Source: Thereva unica (lineage: Eukaryota; Arthropoda; Insecta; Diptera; Therevidae). Taken from it: a DNA stretch of 64,000 nt. Position numbers and translations under genes: made by a program. The stretch spans positions 176,466,516-176,530,515 of the forward strand of contig OX465281.1 in NCBI GenBank assembly GCA_949987705.1. The letters run 5' to 3'. Of the stretch, positions 19,089 through 30,330 are shown one piece after another (position 1 is the stretch's first letter; every line of letters starts with the position of its first letter). The notes below the pieces were generated by a model. It saw nothing but the letters and a program-made list of their open reading frames with translations. It was not told the origin of the DNA and made no database searches.

Positions 19089-19745
19089 CGGCACCTCAAT
19101 GAAGTCGATATAGTTTTTAGTTCGCGCGGTATCGTGCAGGTACAAAAATCACTTAAGTCAGTTAAACCAAAAACCCGCTGGACCGAATATTATAAAAATA
19201 TTTTCAGATTATATTGTCGCTAATACGCTTCGAACGGCACCTCAAGTAAGTCAACATCTTTTGTGGTTCGGGCCATATCGTGCAGGTACAAAAATCACTT
19301 ACGCCGCTTAAACAAAAAAACGGCTTGACCGAATTTTATGAAAATCTTTTCAGATCATATTTTGGTTAATACTCTTCGAACGGCACGTCAACTAAGCCGA
19401 TATCTTTTATAGTTCGCGCGATATCGTGCAGGTACAAAAATCACTTAAGTCATTTAAACCAAAAAACCGCTGGACCGAATATTATAAAATTCTTTTCAGA
19501 TTATATTGTCGCTAATACGCTTCGAACGGCACCTCAAGTAAGTCAATATCTTTCGTGGTTCGGGCGATATCGTGCAGGTACAAAAATCACTTACGTCGCT
19601 CAAACAAAAAAACGGCTGGACCGAATTTCATGAAAATCTTTTCAGATCATATTTCGGTTAATACGCTTCGATCAACACCTCAACGAAGCCGATATCAGTT
19701 TTGGTTCGCGCGATATCGTGCAGGAAAAAATGACCACATCCGTAC
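19089..19745. repeat. 146-bp tandem repeat, ~4.5 units, alternating types
   Basis: The anchor CGGCACCTCAA or its variants starts at 19089, 19235, 19381, 19527 and 19673: a constant 146-bp period. Units alternate. One type has GAATATTATAAAA and TTATATTGTCGCTAATACGC; the other has GAATTTTATGAAAATC and TCATATTTTGGTTAATAC. The real repeat is therefore a ~292-bp dimer. Each unit contains GATATCGTGCAGGTACAAAA. It lies just upstream of a Helentron remnant and may be part of its 5' region or an independent satellite. Confidence 0.8.
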
Positions 19746-19775
19746 GCACATACACACACACACACACACACATAC
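19746..19775. repeat. (CA)n microsatellite
   Basis: ACACACACACACACACA run at the end of the 146-bp array. Confidence 0.8.
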
Positions 19776-19924
19776 TTCCTCCCAATTTTTTGCTTAAAAT
19801 GCTCCTGGGACCTTGAAAGATGAAAATACGTTGAAATTTTCGATTTCGATTTTCGGACCGATTACAATAACTTCCTATACTGGGAAGTTAATAACGCTGT
19901 AATCGACTGACTGCTATGCGTGAA

Positions 19925-22900
19925 CGTAAGATTGTACGCGTCTCAAATGAAACTGAAGAGGAACGCTCCCGCTTGAATTTATTTTCTATTTCCAGATGGT
20001 AAAAATGGCTTTGGAGAGCCGCGGGAAATACCAATAACACCTTTGGATTATTTCCAATCTCGTATAATGGGCCAGGACAATCGTTTTAACCGTCCAGACT
20101 ATTTATTTTTCGCTTTGTCAGTTGTGGAATATTTTCGAGCTACAGCTAGTGTAAGCGTGTCGTGCCGAATGCGTCAAGGAGAACGCACACACACCTCAAG
20201 GATTGGTAGGTAATATGCATCTGACCATGCGTAATATCAGGGGATCAGCCTCTTACTGGAAACGCTGTTGCTCTGAGTTGATAGCCATGGTGAGGAGTTT
20301 GGGTCACCTACATGGTTCGTTACATTTTCTTGTAATGATTGGGAAGATATGTTGAAAGCTTTACTTTTTGCTGATAGTCGTTGCGCTAGTGAAGTAGAAA
20401 AGTTAACTTTTTCCGAAAGGGTTTACTTAGTACAGCAACATCCTATGACAGTACAGCAGCATCCTGTGGCGCGCGCCAATTCACACTCCGTGTCAATACA
20501 TTGATTCGTTTTCTAAAAAACAATCCAGAGTGTTTGGGTGGCCAAATGAAAGATTTATGGTACAGGGTGGAATTTCAAAATAGAGGTAGCCCTCACTTGC
20601 ATATGTTAATATGGTGTGACAATGTACCAGACTTCCATACATCTGCTGGCATGAAAACAATTGCGAAAGTTGTATCGTGTTCAAGAAATTCTGAGTGACG
20701 AATTATGTGATATAGTTAAAAACTGTCAAGTTCACAAGCACACCTCCACGTGCTACAACGATCGCAACAACAGTAATTTTCGATTTGGCTTTCCTAGGGC
20801 GATAAAGGAAACAACAGTATGTTTGGGCCTGATGAAGCTATAGCAAACAACGGCCGCTTCTGTTTGTTGAAACGGACAGCGGACGAAACGATGATTAATA
20901 ATTATAATCCAACACTATTACACGTTTGGCGTGGTAAAATGGACATACAGCCGTGCGGTAATGTTACTGCCGTGTCATATTATGTGGCGAAATACGCAAG
21001 TAAGTGCGAACCCTATGACACTGGGGAAGTCGTCAGGGAACCGATATTGAAAGCCAAGAAAAGTGGTGGCACTACCTGGAGTAAACTATTTATTGTGTCA
21101 ATGGCGATATTGTCGCAACGATTGGTAAGTGCACCAGAATGAGCTTATAGATTGTGCCATTTACCTTTGAAAATGAGCTCTCGAAAATCGGTGTTTGTAA
21201 ATAGTTGCAAACCAGAGCAAAGATACAGAATTCGTCGATTCGAAGGAGATGAAACATCAGTTCTCAATAACATTTTCGATCGTTATGTTAAGAGACCAGA
21301 CAATGTTGAATGCTTGAGCCTAGCAGAATTTGCTATGAGATTTGAAACAGTTTCGGGAACGGGTTGGACTGAGGAAGATGGTGATCATGAACTTATCGAA
21401 AATTTGGACACCGAAATAGCTAGGTTTATCAAACTCAAAGACAACACTCGTATGCGAGTAAGAAACAAACCAGCAGTGCTTCGTACTCGATATTACACAT
21501 TAAATAGTGACAAGGAGGGATATTACTACAACCTGATAGTATGTCATATCCCATTTCGAAATGAAAATGAACTCCTGTTAGAGAACGAGACAGCAGAGGC
21601 TTGTTTTTTAAGAAGACAGCAAGAATTACGACCTTTATTGCAAAATTTTGCTGCTGAGGAGTTCGCACATGCAGAGCAAATTATTCAGGCTGCCCTAGCC
21701 CAAGCTGTGGCTTTGAACGCTGGGCGCGTTCAAGAGCAAAATTTCGTAGATAGAGCCCTTCGCGCAGATGAAGAAATCGTTGTTGAACAGTTAGATTATA
21801 ACGAAGTTATTGAAGATACCCCTGCAATGGCAGACGATGTTTATATAAATATAGTGGAAAGCCTTAATATACAACAACGGCAACTATTTCAGAAAGTTTC
21901 AAGAGCCATTGAGAATGATTTAAATAACAAGGAAGGTCAAATGTTACTTTTCATCACAGGAGGAGCTGGAAATGGCAAATCATTTGTACTAAAATTATTA
22001 GTTGAGCATATAAAACGGTGCTATTCTCCCACTATCGATGCATTGAAAAAACATATTTTCATTGAAGTAGCGCCTTTGACTGGTGTAGCTGCTCGTCAAA
22101 TATACGGTAAGACCCTACACTCAGTATTTTCATTACCAATAGAAAAGGGTCGCATTATGACGTATCATCGAATGTCGGGACAAAGGCTACAACAAGAACG
22201 ACGAAAATGGCGACACATAAATTGGCTCGTAATTGATGAGATATCAATGGTTTCTTATGAGAACCTAAGGATAATTAATTTACGTTTGCAAGAATTCAAG
22301 AATAATGAAAAACTATTTGGCGGAGTGAATATCTTGCTCTTCGGAGACATCATGCAATTACCCCCAGTAAAGGGACACTGGTGTTTCATGCAGCCGCCTT
22401 GGTGCCCAGCTGAAATTAATTTCATCAATTTTCTTTTTGCGAGTTGTCCATAAATATGAGACAAAGAGATGATATGGAATTCATTGATTTATTAAACAAT
22501 TTGAGATTTGGTGAAATGACTGCCAATCAGTTGCAAATCCTTTGTGAAAAACGAAGAGTACCTTTATACGGAGAATTTGATGATGGTGCAGCCGTTAGAA
22601 TTTTTCCAACCATGCAATTAGTTAATGAATACAACAAAAAATGACGGATATTCTGAATACTACACGGCGAATGTATAACATTATTGCAATTGATGAATCT
22701 CGTGAAGCCGCCACATACGGAAAAACACCACCAAGTACCGAAATCACAACTGACGTAAACAATTGTGCTGGTCTCTTACATGAAATCAAATTAGCAGAGG
22801 GATCGCGAATAATGCTGCGTCGAAATATGTATATCTGTTAATTATGGTCTTGTAAATGGAGCTATGGGTATAGTAAAAAATTTAAATGGCCAGCTCTGAG

Positions 22901-23215
22901 GAGAGACCAGTTAGAAGATGGTGAACTGCCTGATGCCGTTTTAATTAAATTTGATGACGGCAGTCGCATGAAAGACGCAGACGGCTATTTTCCAATCGCG
23001 ACTTTTCAAGCCATCAAAGGATATGGAGATGTTGAACGTCGAATGGTTCCCCTTATTCTGAATTGTGGCCCATGACGGTACACAATTTGCAGGGTACCAC
23101 ACTGATTACGGCTGTAATAGACCTTGGCAAAAAAACTTTTAAAGGTCAAGCATACGTTGCCCTAAGCAAGACCCTCTCAACTACAGGCCTCGTAGATGAA
23201 TTTTTCGTGGTGGTG
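19925..23215 (+). pseudogene. Decayed Helentron: Rep and Pif1-type helicase
   Basis: Signals occur in the expected order. N-terminus RERKIVRVSNETEEERSRL (19917 on). Rep: RPDYLFFALSVVEYFRA, NMHLTMRNIRGSASYW, PTWFVTFSCNDWEDML, then the HUH motif WYRVEFQNRGSPHLHMLIW (20560-20616) and the second motif YYVAKYASKCEP (~20980). Helicase: Walker A FITGGAGNGKSFVLK (21955), Walker B VIDEISMVSYENL (22230), NILLFGDIMQLPP, then TVHNLQGTT and AYVALSKTLS (23075-23180). Rep and helicase together nick, displace and copy one strand in rolling-circle transposition. At least six frameshifts or stops break it, so it is inactive. The Rep style (RNIRGSA, CND) matches Helentrons. Confidence 0.8.
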
Positions 23216-23985
23216 GTAATAGTCCCAAAAATCACCGCACACCGGAGTAACATGGCGCGGAAGCCGTACGCGCAGAATTTTTGTGTTTATTTTTGCAGTA
23301 AAAAGTGATAAAATATTGTATTTTAACACTTTTAACTGCACTTGGATTTACCAGTGAATAATTTTTTAGTGATTTCATTAAAATAAATAAAAGAAATTTG
23401 GTGATTAAGTGTGTTTAAGTGTTCAAATTGTTAAGGCGATCAACTTTTTTTTCACATTCACGGTGTTTTTTCATGTTTATTTACGAAAAAAAAGTTGAAT
23501 ATTTAATGTTTTGTGTAGTTATGGAATTAAAAGTGATTTTAAAGTGATTAATACATATATTATGATATTATTATTAAAAATATAGGTGCCGAAAAACACT
23601 TCTCTTATTCACTTTTCCATTCGCACTTTTCTGTACTTATATGTTTAGTAATAATTGCAAAATAAATTAATTAATGACTTTAAAATCACTTTTAATTAAA
23701 TATTCAGCATATTTTCCCTTAATATACACGAAAAAAAAAACACCGCGAATGTAAAATAAATTGATCACCTTAACAATTAAGACACCAAAAATACACTAAA
23801 TCACTATTTTTTTATATTTTTTTTATTAAATCACTAAAGAAATAATCACTGATAATCCTTGTATGGTTTAAAGCGATAAATTTCAATAATTTATCACTTT
23901 TTACCACAAAACTATAACGAAAACACTCGCGAACGTACTCTGCGCCATTAAATTCTCAGCAACTGTCAAATTTTGGGACTATTCT
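23216..23985. mobile_element. Foldback (long inverted-repeat) element inside the Helentron
   Basis: AATAGTCCCAAAA at 23218 faces TTTTGGGACTATT ending at 23983. Further inward, matching pieces include AAAAGTGATAAA with TTTATCACTTTTT, and GTGATTTTAAAGTGATT with GACTTTAAAATCACTTTT, so most of the 770 bp folds on itself imperfectly. It is non-coding and AT-rich. No target duplication is obvious. Confidence 0.6.
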
Positions 23986-24009
23986 CAGCTATGGTTGTAT
24001 TAGTGCCAG

Positions 24010-24180
24010 ATAAAACTGCATGGCCTGTAGTTGAGAGGGTCTTGCCCTAAGCCGTGTGACGGGCTTAAATGGATTGGCTTTGTGTGATTTTGATCCTAAC
24101 AAAGTATTGAAGACACCACACGACGAGAAGTCGCTAGTTGAGATGCGCAGATTAAGAAGTTTATCTTAATGTTTCGAATT
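24010..24180 (+). pseudogene. Second Helentron helicase C-terminal fragment
   Basis: Right of the foldback the plus strand gives GLALSRVTGLNGLALCDFDP followed by NKVLKTPHDEKSLVEMRRL, the usual end of a Helentron helicase (motif VI, then the tail). A related motif VI block (AYVALSKTLS) already occurs at ~23155, so two partial copies are placed on either side of the foldback. Confidence 0.55.
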
Positions 24181-24242
24181 GAAACTTCATTGGATGCGTT
24201 GAATTTGAATAGCCGCAGTATGACACTTTTTTTAGGATTTTT

Positions 24243-25517
24243 GTGACGAGAAAAAAGGTAGAAGATTTACATTCGGAAAATGTTCGAACAGGACATCACG
24301 CTGGTCAAAAGGAAATCATACATAGCAATGGAATTGTTGAAATTCAAAATATCAGTGGCTGCGCTATCGGAACTACGGCTTACCGGATCCGGGACATTGA
24401 CGATCATCCTGCCAACAATCGACGAAACGATGACGCTTTACTATTCCGGCGGTGAGAGACGAGAGGCCGACGTTGGCTTTATGGTCGATCGAAGGGCTGC
24501 CAGCAGCGTTATCGCATTCCAACCGATATCCGAGCGTTTGGCGGTGATAAACATCAGTGGAACGATCAAGACCCATATTGTGTCCGTTTATGCACCAGCC
24601 GAGACCAGCACAGACGCCGACAAGGACGATTTTACGATCAGCTTCAGCAGACGCTGGATATGGTACCTCGAATCGAATTAATGATACTCGCGGGGGACTT
24701 CAATGCACATTCAGGAGCACATCGAACCGGCTTGGAAGGAACCATGGGGAAATTTGGACACGGAGTAATTAACGACAACGGCTTACGCCTGCTTTCATTC
24801 GCATCGACGAACAACTTGATCGTTGGTATCGTTCCGTCATTCACTCAAACACCAACTCACCTGGCGAAATTCATCCGGCAATGACTCGGCGATGTTAGAC
24901 TACGTTTTGATCAACGCAAGATTCCGATCGACGCTTAAAGACGTAAGTATACAATGCGTGGGCCCGATTACGGATTGGACCATTATCTTGTTCGAGCGAA
25001 GTTGCAGATGCGATTACTAAGAGCAAAGAAAACGGCACCGCCACCAGCCAAGAAGAATTGGACGTGCCTAAGGAACCCAGCCATGGGGCGAGAGTTTCAA
25101 ATGGCACTATCCAAAAAATTCGCGGCGCTCGCAATACCGGAAGATATCGATGTAGAAGAAAGGCAATTGTCGGAGTCTATTGTGGAGTGTGCAATGGAGT
25201 TGTGTCCACCTATCCGTAAACGGACGCAGCAATGGATCTCGGACAGCTGTCTGGATCTCGTCAATCAGCGGAAGCGAATGAAACACGTCAACTTTGAGCA
25301 ATACTGACGATTAAACAACGAAGTTCGATAGAAAATGAAATCAGAACGCGAAGCGTACTGGAATAACGTTGCGGCCGACATGGAAGAAGGGGCGTCGAGG
25401 TATGAGTACCGGAGGCTGTACCAGACATTCCGCCGGTTAGGCGGCAAGACAACATCAACAAACGACATCAAAAAATCGGATGTAACGTTTAACTTAGTCT
25501 ACGAACTTGAGAGCTAG
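24243..25517 (+). pseudogene. RTE-type non-LTR endonuclease remnant
   Basis: Across several frames: VAALSELRLTGSG, YYSGGERREADVGFMVD, HIVSVYAPAE, LMILAGDFNAHSG, GKFGHGVINDNGLRLLSF, DSAMLDYVLINARF, RGPDYGLDHYLVRAKLQMRL. These are the EEP endonuclease motifs of the RTE clade (GDFNAHSG and DHYLV). After QRKRMKHVNFEQY the sequence runs on to 25517, but no RT domain follows. Several frameshifts. The last ~155 bp are repeated at 1-150. Confidence 0.75.
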
Positions 25518-25518
25518 C

Positions 25519-25860
25519 TGCTCGTAGTCCGACAGAAGGTTTTGTTTTGAAATTTTGTTTCCACACCTAATGGTCAGTTCACACGACGCAACCCATTATG
25601 CGCAAAACTCCCTTATTAATCTTGGGAACTCGTTTTGCGCAAAACGTGTTTCATCGTGTGGGCGGACTACAAGAAATCAAATGGGGTGCGACTAAAGGAT
25701 CAGTTCACGACTGGCAGCCCCGTTTTTACAGGAATCCTTTAATTTTCGGAATACCCATTACTAGGATGATACTTTTGGTAGTTTCGTTTAATCGAAGACG
25801 CGTGTACGCAGCGCGAGAAAGATTCTTCTTTTTAAATCCATTCTTGAAGTATTACACGCC
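25519..25860. other. 342-bp segment absent from the copy at 1-225
   Basis: Present here between the two blocks shared with the window's left edge. It contains a perfect 16-bp palindrome CGTTTTGCGCAAAACG near 25630 but no gene. Lack of a flanking duplication and a GC microhomology at the breakpoint point to a deletion in the other copy. Confidence 0.5.
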
Positions 25861-26370
25861 GCCCCGTGGAGTAAGGATAAAAATCGAAGCAGGAGCTAAA
25901 TAGTTTTTGAGTATTTTCGGACGAATTTACAAAAAAAAAATTTTAATATGAAACAAAATTCTCCGAGGGAAATTAAAAGAAATATTTATTGTGAAGTCGA
26001 TAGCTTACTGTACTATACTCGTCATACACTTTCATTTGATACCCATACCAAGGGCGTTGTAAAGAAAAAGGTAAGCCGCCATTTGGTGTTGGCCGCATTT
26101 TGGGTTTTGAAAGTCGCTATGTGGCGTCGTTGTGTATTCTATTTGTCACATCTTTTCATTTGATACCCATGTCTGGGGTCGGGGAGCACAATTGCAAAAT
26201 TTGATTGCAGATTGTATTGTCATGCGAACTATACGTATGTGCGAAATTTGCAGTTGATCGGTTATATGGAACTGGGTCAACATCAAGTTGCAAGATTTGT
26301 TTACATTACACACACATGCAGATCAAGATAACATAAGGCACATAAAAAGTTAAGTTGCCATTGATATCGC
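25861..26370. other. Non-coding repeat mosaic
   Basis: Holds the tail block shared with 154-225, a short piece of the SINE body (GAAACAAAATTCTCCGAGGG near 25949), and two copies of TTTCATTTGATACCCAT (about 26030 and 26153), a phrase common in insect mobile-element junk. No gene seen. Confidence 0.5.
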
Positions 26371-26374
26371 GGAA

Positions 26375-26690
26375 ATTAAATGTAAACAATAAAATCCTTT
26401 GATTCTTCATCCACGTCATGGTATATTTCTTTATTCGATATAAACAATAATTTTTTGAACTGAAAATTTCGTCATAATTTCGTTCTCATCGGCTTTTGTT
26501 CTGGAAGCAAATTTACAGACGTATTCACGTCGAAAACTTGTTTAATATGGAACAAAATTCCCCGAAGGAAATTAAAAAATAATTATTTTGTCGATATATA
26601 GAAAAAAAAGCACCGCGAGCCCAAGGATCGAACTCGCACCCACAGATCCCACAGACAAGAATACTTCTCTCTAGCCCTTTGCGCTATGTC
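26375..26690 (-). mobile_element. tRNA-derived SINE, minus strand
   Basis: On the minus strand a tRNA-like head (TAGCGCAAAGGGCTAGAGAG as A-box region; GCGAGTTCGATCC as B box) is followed by TCGCGGTGC and a T-run. Then comes a ~250-bp body with AATTTCCTTCGGGGAATTTT and TTGCTTCCAGAACAAAA. The same body lies at 30940-31245 on the plus strand, roughly 80% alike by eye. RNA polymerase III boxes plus a shared body define a SINE. Confidence 0.65.
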
Positions 26691-26764
26691 AAGTACTATC
26701 GGCTGCTCATCAATATGTTAATAAATCATTTCAGAAAGAATAAAAAGAGAAAAAGAAAAGAACC

Positions 26765-26857
26765 GGGCTGGCCCGACCAGGGATCGAACCTGCAAGCCTC
26801 CTCCAACCTCACTCCGCTGAACCGAGAATCCTACGCTCTACCCACTCACCCATCGGC
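26765..26857 (-). mobile_element. Second tRNA-like head
   Basis: Minus strand: GGCCGATGGGTGAGTGGGTA with AGAGCG (A-box region), then GCAGGTTCGATCCCTGG (B box) and GTCGGGCC. The acceptor halves pair only partly and the anticodon arm is irregular, so this is not a working tRNA gene. It lies just upstream of the SINE head at 26600-26690 in the same orientation, suggesting a two-headed SINE or a separate degenerate tRNA insertion. Confidence 0.5.
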
Positions 26858-26860
26858 CTG

Positions 26861-27121
26861 CTGCCAGACTTACAACAATAAAGTAATTTGTTCGGTGCCT
26901 ATGAAATGTTTAGGTTGAACCAATTTTAACAGTTTTTTATGCTTAACTTCGAACTCCGTTATCAGAATTTAGAAAAAATTTAACGGGACCACCGTGGGAA
27001 GCTCCCCCTTCAAATGAACCAAAAAAAAGCAAAAAAGTTATTGGGTTACAAAGTTATGCGTAAACAGGACCACAAAATACCTACACGCCGAATTGAGTAA
27101 CCTCCTCTTTTTTTGAAGTCC
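26861..27121. other. Non-coding remnant ending in an insect repeat terminus
   Basis: Ends with ACCTCCTCTTTTTTTGAAGT (about 27099-27118), a phrase I recognise as a frequent terminus of insect repeats. No gene. Confidence 0.4.
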
Positions 27122-27457
27122 GTTAAAAAAGGAAAAGATAAACTTTCTATGTTTAGGCAACACAATGTAATTTATAGAATTGATTGTAAGGATTGTGATT
27201 CCATGTACATTTTACAAACAAAAAGAGCCTTGGAAACGAGGTTGAAAGAACATAGAGCTAACATAAATCAAGATCCAAACAGGTACAACGCGATTACTTT
27301 TCATAGGCTTAACAATAATCATGACATGAAGTGGGATTGTCCCAAAATATTAGATCTTGAGACATATAAATTCAAAAGAGACATTTCAGAAATGGTACAT
27401 ATTAAACTTAATAAAAACACGTTGAATGTACAATGTGAAACTGATAAACTGGAGTGA
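27122..27457 (+). pseudogene. GIY-YIG endonuclease domain of a Penelope-like element
   Basis: About 110 residues: NVIYRIDCKDCDSMYILQTK, RALETRLKEHRANI, then a C-terminal HDMKWDCPKILDLE segment and a stop at 27457. The first half of the motif is VIY; the second is YIL where YIG/YVG is expected, so the conserved glycine is lost and the nuclease is probably dead. There is no ATG; the frame begins where another repeat ends (about 27120). Confidence 0.7.
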
Positions 27458-27608
27458 TATTTATAATTTGATATTATAAAGAACTTCATGTAACGACACT
27501 TTAACAAGTTGTTAAATAATTTTTGCAAAATTAATTTTATAATTTCCTTTGAAGATTTTAATATTGAATGTAAATTGATATGTCAACACTGTCGATACCA
27601 TCACACTA

Positions 27609-27853
27609 TGGCCGTGTTCCGTAATATCACCCAGCATACTGCCCAGCAAGAAAGGGTAAAATCAGGCGTTTACGCTGTGATCAACAGCAGGTCACATGAA
27701 AGTTTTATAACTCGAAACTCTTTCAGTCTCCAATATCTTATATTTTTGTGATTACCAGTACGTCACACCGGTTCACACAACTAAAATATAGCACCAACCA
27801 ATGACGTCATTTTCACTTCCCAGTATACTGGTTTATATTTCGGAACACAGTCT
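27609..27853. mobile_element. MITE with TA flanks
   Basis: TGGCCGTGTTCCG at 27609 faces CGGAACACAGTC ending at 27853. The inverted match continues inward imperfectly to CCAGCATACTGCCCAG / CTTCCCAGTATACTGG, about 33 bp in total. TA occurs on both sides. Non-coding; probably Tc1/mariner-type or similar, as inferred from the TA. Confidence 0.55.
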
Positions 27854-28345
27854 ATATCAATCATGTATGTACATCTAATTTAGTTCTTTTGACTGTATAT
27901 GTTTTGATTTCTCATTGAGACATCAAATTAGCCATCGAGACGTCAAATTAGCTTATTTAGTCAAATTCCACGTTATCAATTTCTGTCTCTTTATTTATCC
28001 ACCAATTATCTATTTATTTGTATTGTTTTTAAAATGACGTTGACTCCAGTGTTTTTTATTGACAAGATTGTTAATTATTTTAAATGTGACACAAGACTTG
28101 AGTCAAAAACAAATATGTAAAATCCAATACGAATAGGTTAGTCCAATGTTTTTGTTGTTTACTATTAGTTTTCAGAATTGTTTAATTTGTCTCGATAATT
28201 GTAACGATGATATTGTTCTTTTTGTAGTTCTGAAGAAGGTCCTAAACCAAAGGACCGAAACTTCAACTTTTAATTGTAATTAAAAAAATTTTGACACAAT
28301 TGGTGAGTCTGCTTAATAAAACCCGGTTAAAAAACGATACATAAG

Positions 28346-28532
28346 TTTGGAGAACGCAGACGTTAAAATAAACACATCATAGACTCGTAAATGAATACCG
28401 ATTTTTTTTTCTTTTTTTTTTGCAAGAAGAAGCTTAGGAGTCACCCTTTGTACTAGTAGTCCGTCATGTCTTATGTCATGGTGCAATGTATAGTAGTAAG
28501 CTTGATCTGAAGGAAAGATGAGATAGGATAGG
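28346..28532. other. 3' flank of element D
   Basis: Probably the 3' UTR of the minus-strand element D. Contains a TTTTTTTTTCTTTTTTTTTT run near 28402. Nothing else seen. Confidence 0.4.
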
Positions 28533-29704
28533 TTAGGGGTCTGGAGGGTGCATGAGTAGATGTCGATGAACCTTGCGTTTGAACTCTGAGATGTTATATG
28601 AGCTCGGAAACACCGGCTGCGGAAGAGAGTTCCACAATCGAGTTGTTCTATTTATAAACGAACTGCTAAAACGTAATGTGCGTGAAGGGGAGGACTGAAG
28701 GGTGAAGGGGTGAGCCGAGTTGGCTAGTCTTGTGTTGCGGGAGAAAAATTGCCGTGTAGGCAGGAGGTTTTTGATTTCAGTGGAGTAGTCGCTATGAAAA
28801 TAGCGGTAAAACTTGCTGAGCGCTGCTTCATTCCTACGGTGGCTTAAAGGATCAATGCAAAGGGTGCTATCGCCAATGAGTTTGATGGCGCGGTTTTGCA
28901 CCTTGCCAAGCCAAGGTGGTTTTAGGGGCGCCCGCCCAGATATACGAGTTGTACTCAAGGCGTGGCCGAATGTAGGACTTGTACATAGATTGTAGCCAAG
29001 GCAGTTGGATGAAGGAGAAACTTGCATCTCTTAAGGAAGCCGAGGCATTGGTACGCTTGTTTGCTGACTTGGAGTATGTGATTATTCCATCGCAAATCGT
29101 TGGATAGAGTCACGCCGAGGATGTTAAGATATGGATCAGCAGTTATATTATCCTCGCCCACTGAAATGGAGGGAAGGTTGGTGCAGGTTTTAGTGGAGAA
29201 TAGACAGTACTTGGTTTTGGTTTCATTGAACTCGACGTCCATTGAATGGGCGATGCGATCGAGGACCGGTGGTGACGTATTAGCTTGAGGTAACGAAGAA
29301 TTTGAGGCGAACAGGGATGCCAGTAAATCGGCCTTGGATTTGCTTTCTGTTATCACCTCCTTTCCATTAATGAATGGAGGGGTTGAGGAAGAGGTAAAAT
29401 TCTTCTTGATGGAAGTTACCAAGGACCAGAAGTTTTTGCTGCCTACGTGTGAGTTAAGGATCTTACTTCTCAATTTGTTGTCAAATGATGCTTTGACGTT
29501 CCTGATGATGGAATTACAGGAGTTGATATACTCACGCCGAAGTGACTCGTTGGGGGAATGTTTGTACGCTCTATAAGCGGCTTCCTTAGCTTGAACTGCG
29601 TTCCTACATTCCCCATTGAACCATCTATTTGACCTAGGCTTTATAGATATGGTAGAATGAGGAATGAACAAACACATTCCTGCCCATAATAACAATATAT
29701 CCAT
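28533..29704 (-). pseudogene. Non-LTR element D with RT core deleted
   Basis: On the minus strand the first frame (28955-29704) has RSNRWFNGECRNAVQAKEAAY, SRIRNV-type linker sequence and FWSLVTSIKKNF, the segment between endonuclease and RT. It then jumps directly to FNETKTKYCLFSTKT and LNILGVTLSNDLRWN, which normally lie after the YADD box. The whole catalytic RT core is missing, yet the frame remains open across the join. The C-terminal frame (28533-29027) carries KVQNRAIKLIGD and RTTRLWNSLPQPVFP. Jockey-group style. Dead copy. Confidence 0.7.
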
Positions 29705-29930
29705 TGTCCTGGAAGACCTATGATCTATATAAAATCCATGTTACTAAGGGTAGGTTCTATTAGTTCTATATGACTCCACAAGATTCCTTTTGGCCCATAA
29801 TTATATGTTTTTATAATAGTGTGAAACAAAATAATGATCGTCTCTTCAAGCTCTGCACCCTTTTGTATTATATATTTATAGTTCTATCACATCGTTTTAT
29901 AGTCATATCACAAATATTTAGGCTTTTTTT
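29705..29930. other. AT-rich flank, part of a degenerate repeat array
   Basis: The last part (ATATCACAAATATTTAGGC) resembles 44783-44801 and continues across the hAT-like element at 32685. No gene. Confidence 0.5.
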
Positions 29931-30289
29931 AGTGATGAAACGATTTCGATTACGATTAATCGTAATCGATAATTATCAGTATTTAGCGATTAATCGTAAT
30001 CGTCGATTATCATTTCGATTATTTGTCGATTATAAATCAAAAGTATTTTCAAATCAATTTGTTTAAATTCTCGTTAACAACCTTTATAAATGTGTCTTAT
30101 AGATTACACGTTTACATGATGTATTCAAAAGCAAATTTTGGGAGCTCTCCTTCGACAGCTAAAGGAGTTCCCCGTCCCGTTCGCATAGTTGGCAAATTAT
30201 GTACGCCTGAATTCATTTTTTCACATTGTTTTACATTTTCTGCTCAGAGCGCATTAGTATTGGGTCTGAAAGAGCAAATTTAAACAGTG

Positions 30290-30330
30290 AAACTTCTGTT
30301 GGTCAACCGACCAACAGTAAAACAGTATCT
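30290..30330. repeat. Perfect hairpin CTGTTGGTC…GACCAACAG
   Basis: A 9-bp perfect stem with a 4-nt spacer. A related shorter hairpin TTGGTCAAAAGACCAA is near 30540. Both lie in the hAT-like element; function unknown. Confidence 0.5.

Larger units (their letters stand above)
27122..28345 (+). mobile_element. Second Penelope-like element, 3' fragment
   Basis: A GIY-YIG domain (27122-27457) followed by an ~890-bp 3' region containing a MITE and a CTGAAGA…GAAAC motif near 28250. No RT is present. The family differs from the element at 866-3289. Confidence 0.65.

Noticed and set aside
26765..26857. Functional tRNA gene on the minus strand
   Set aside because: A and B boxes are present but the acceptor stem pairs only at the end and the anticodon arm is irregular; better read as a SINE head or tRNA pseudogene.
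30003..30283. Possible small protein in the hAT-like element
   Set aside because: Short, no transposase motif, overlaps subterminal repeats.
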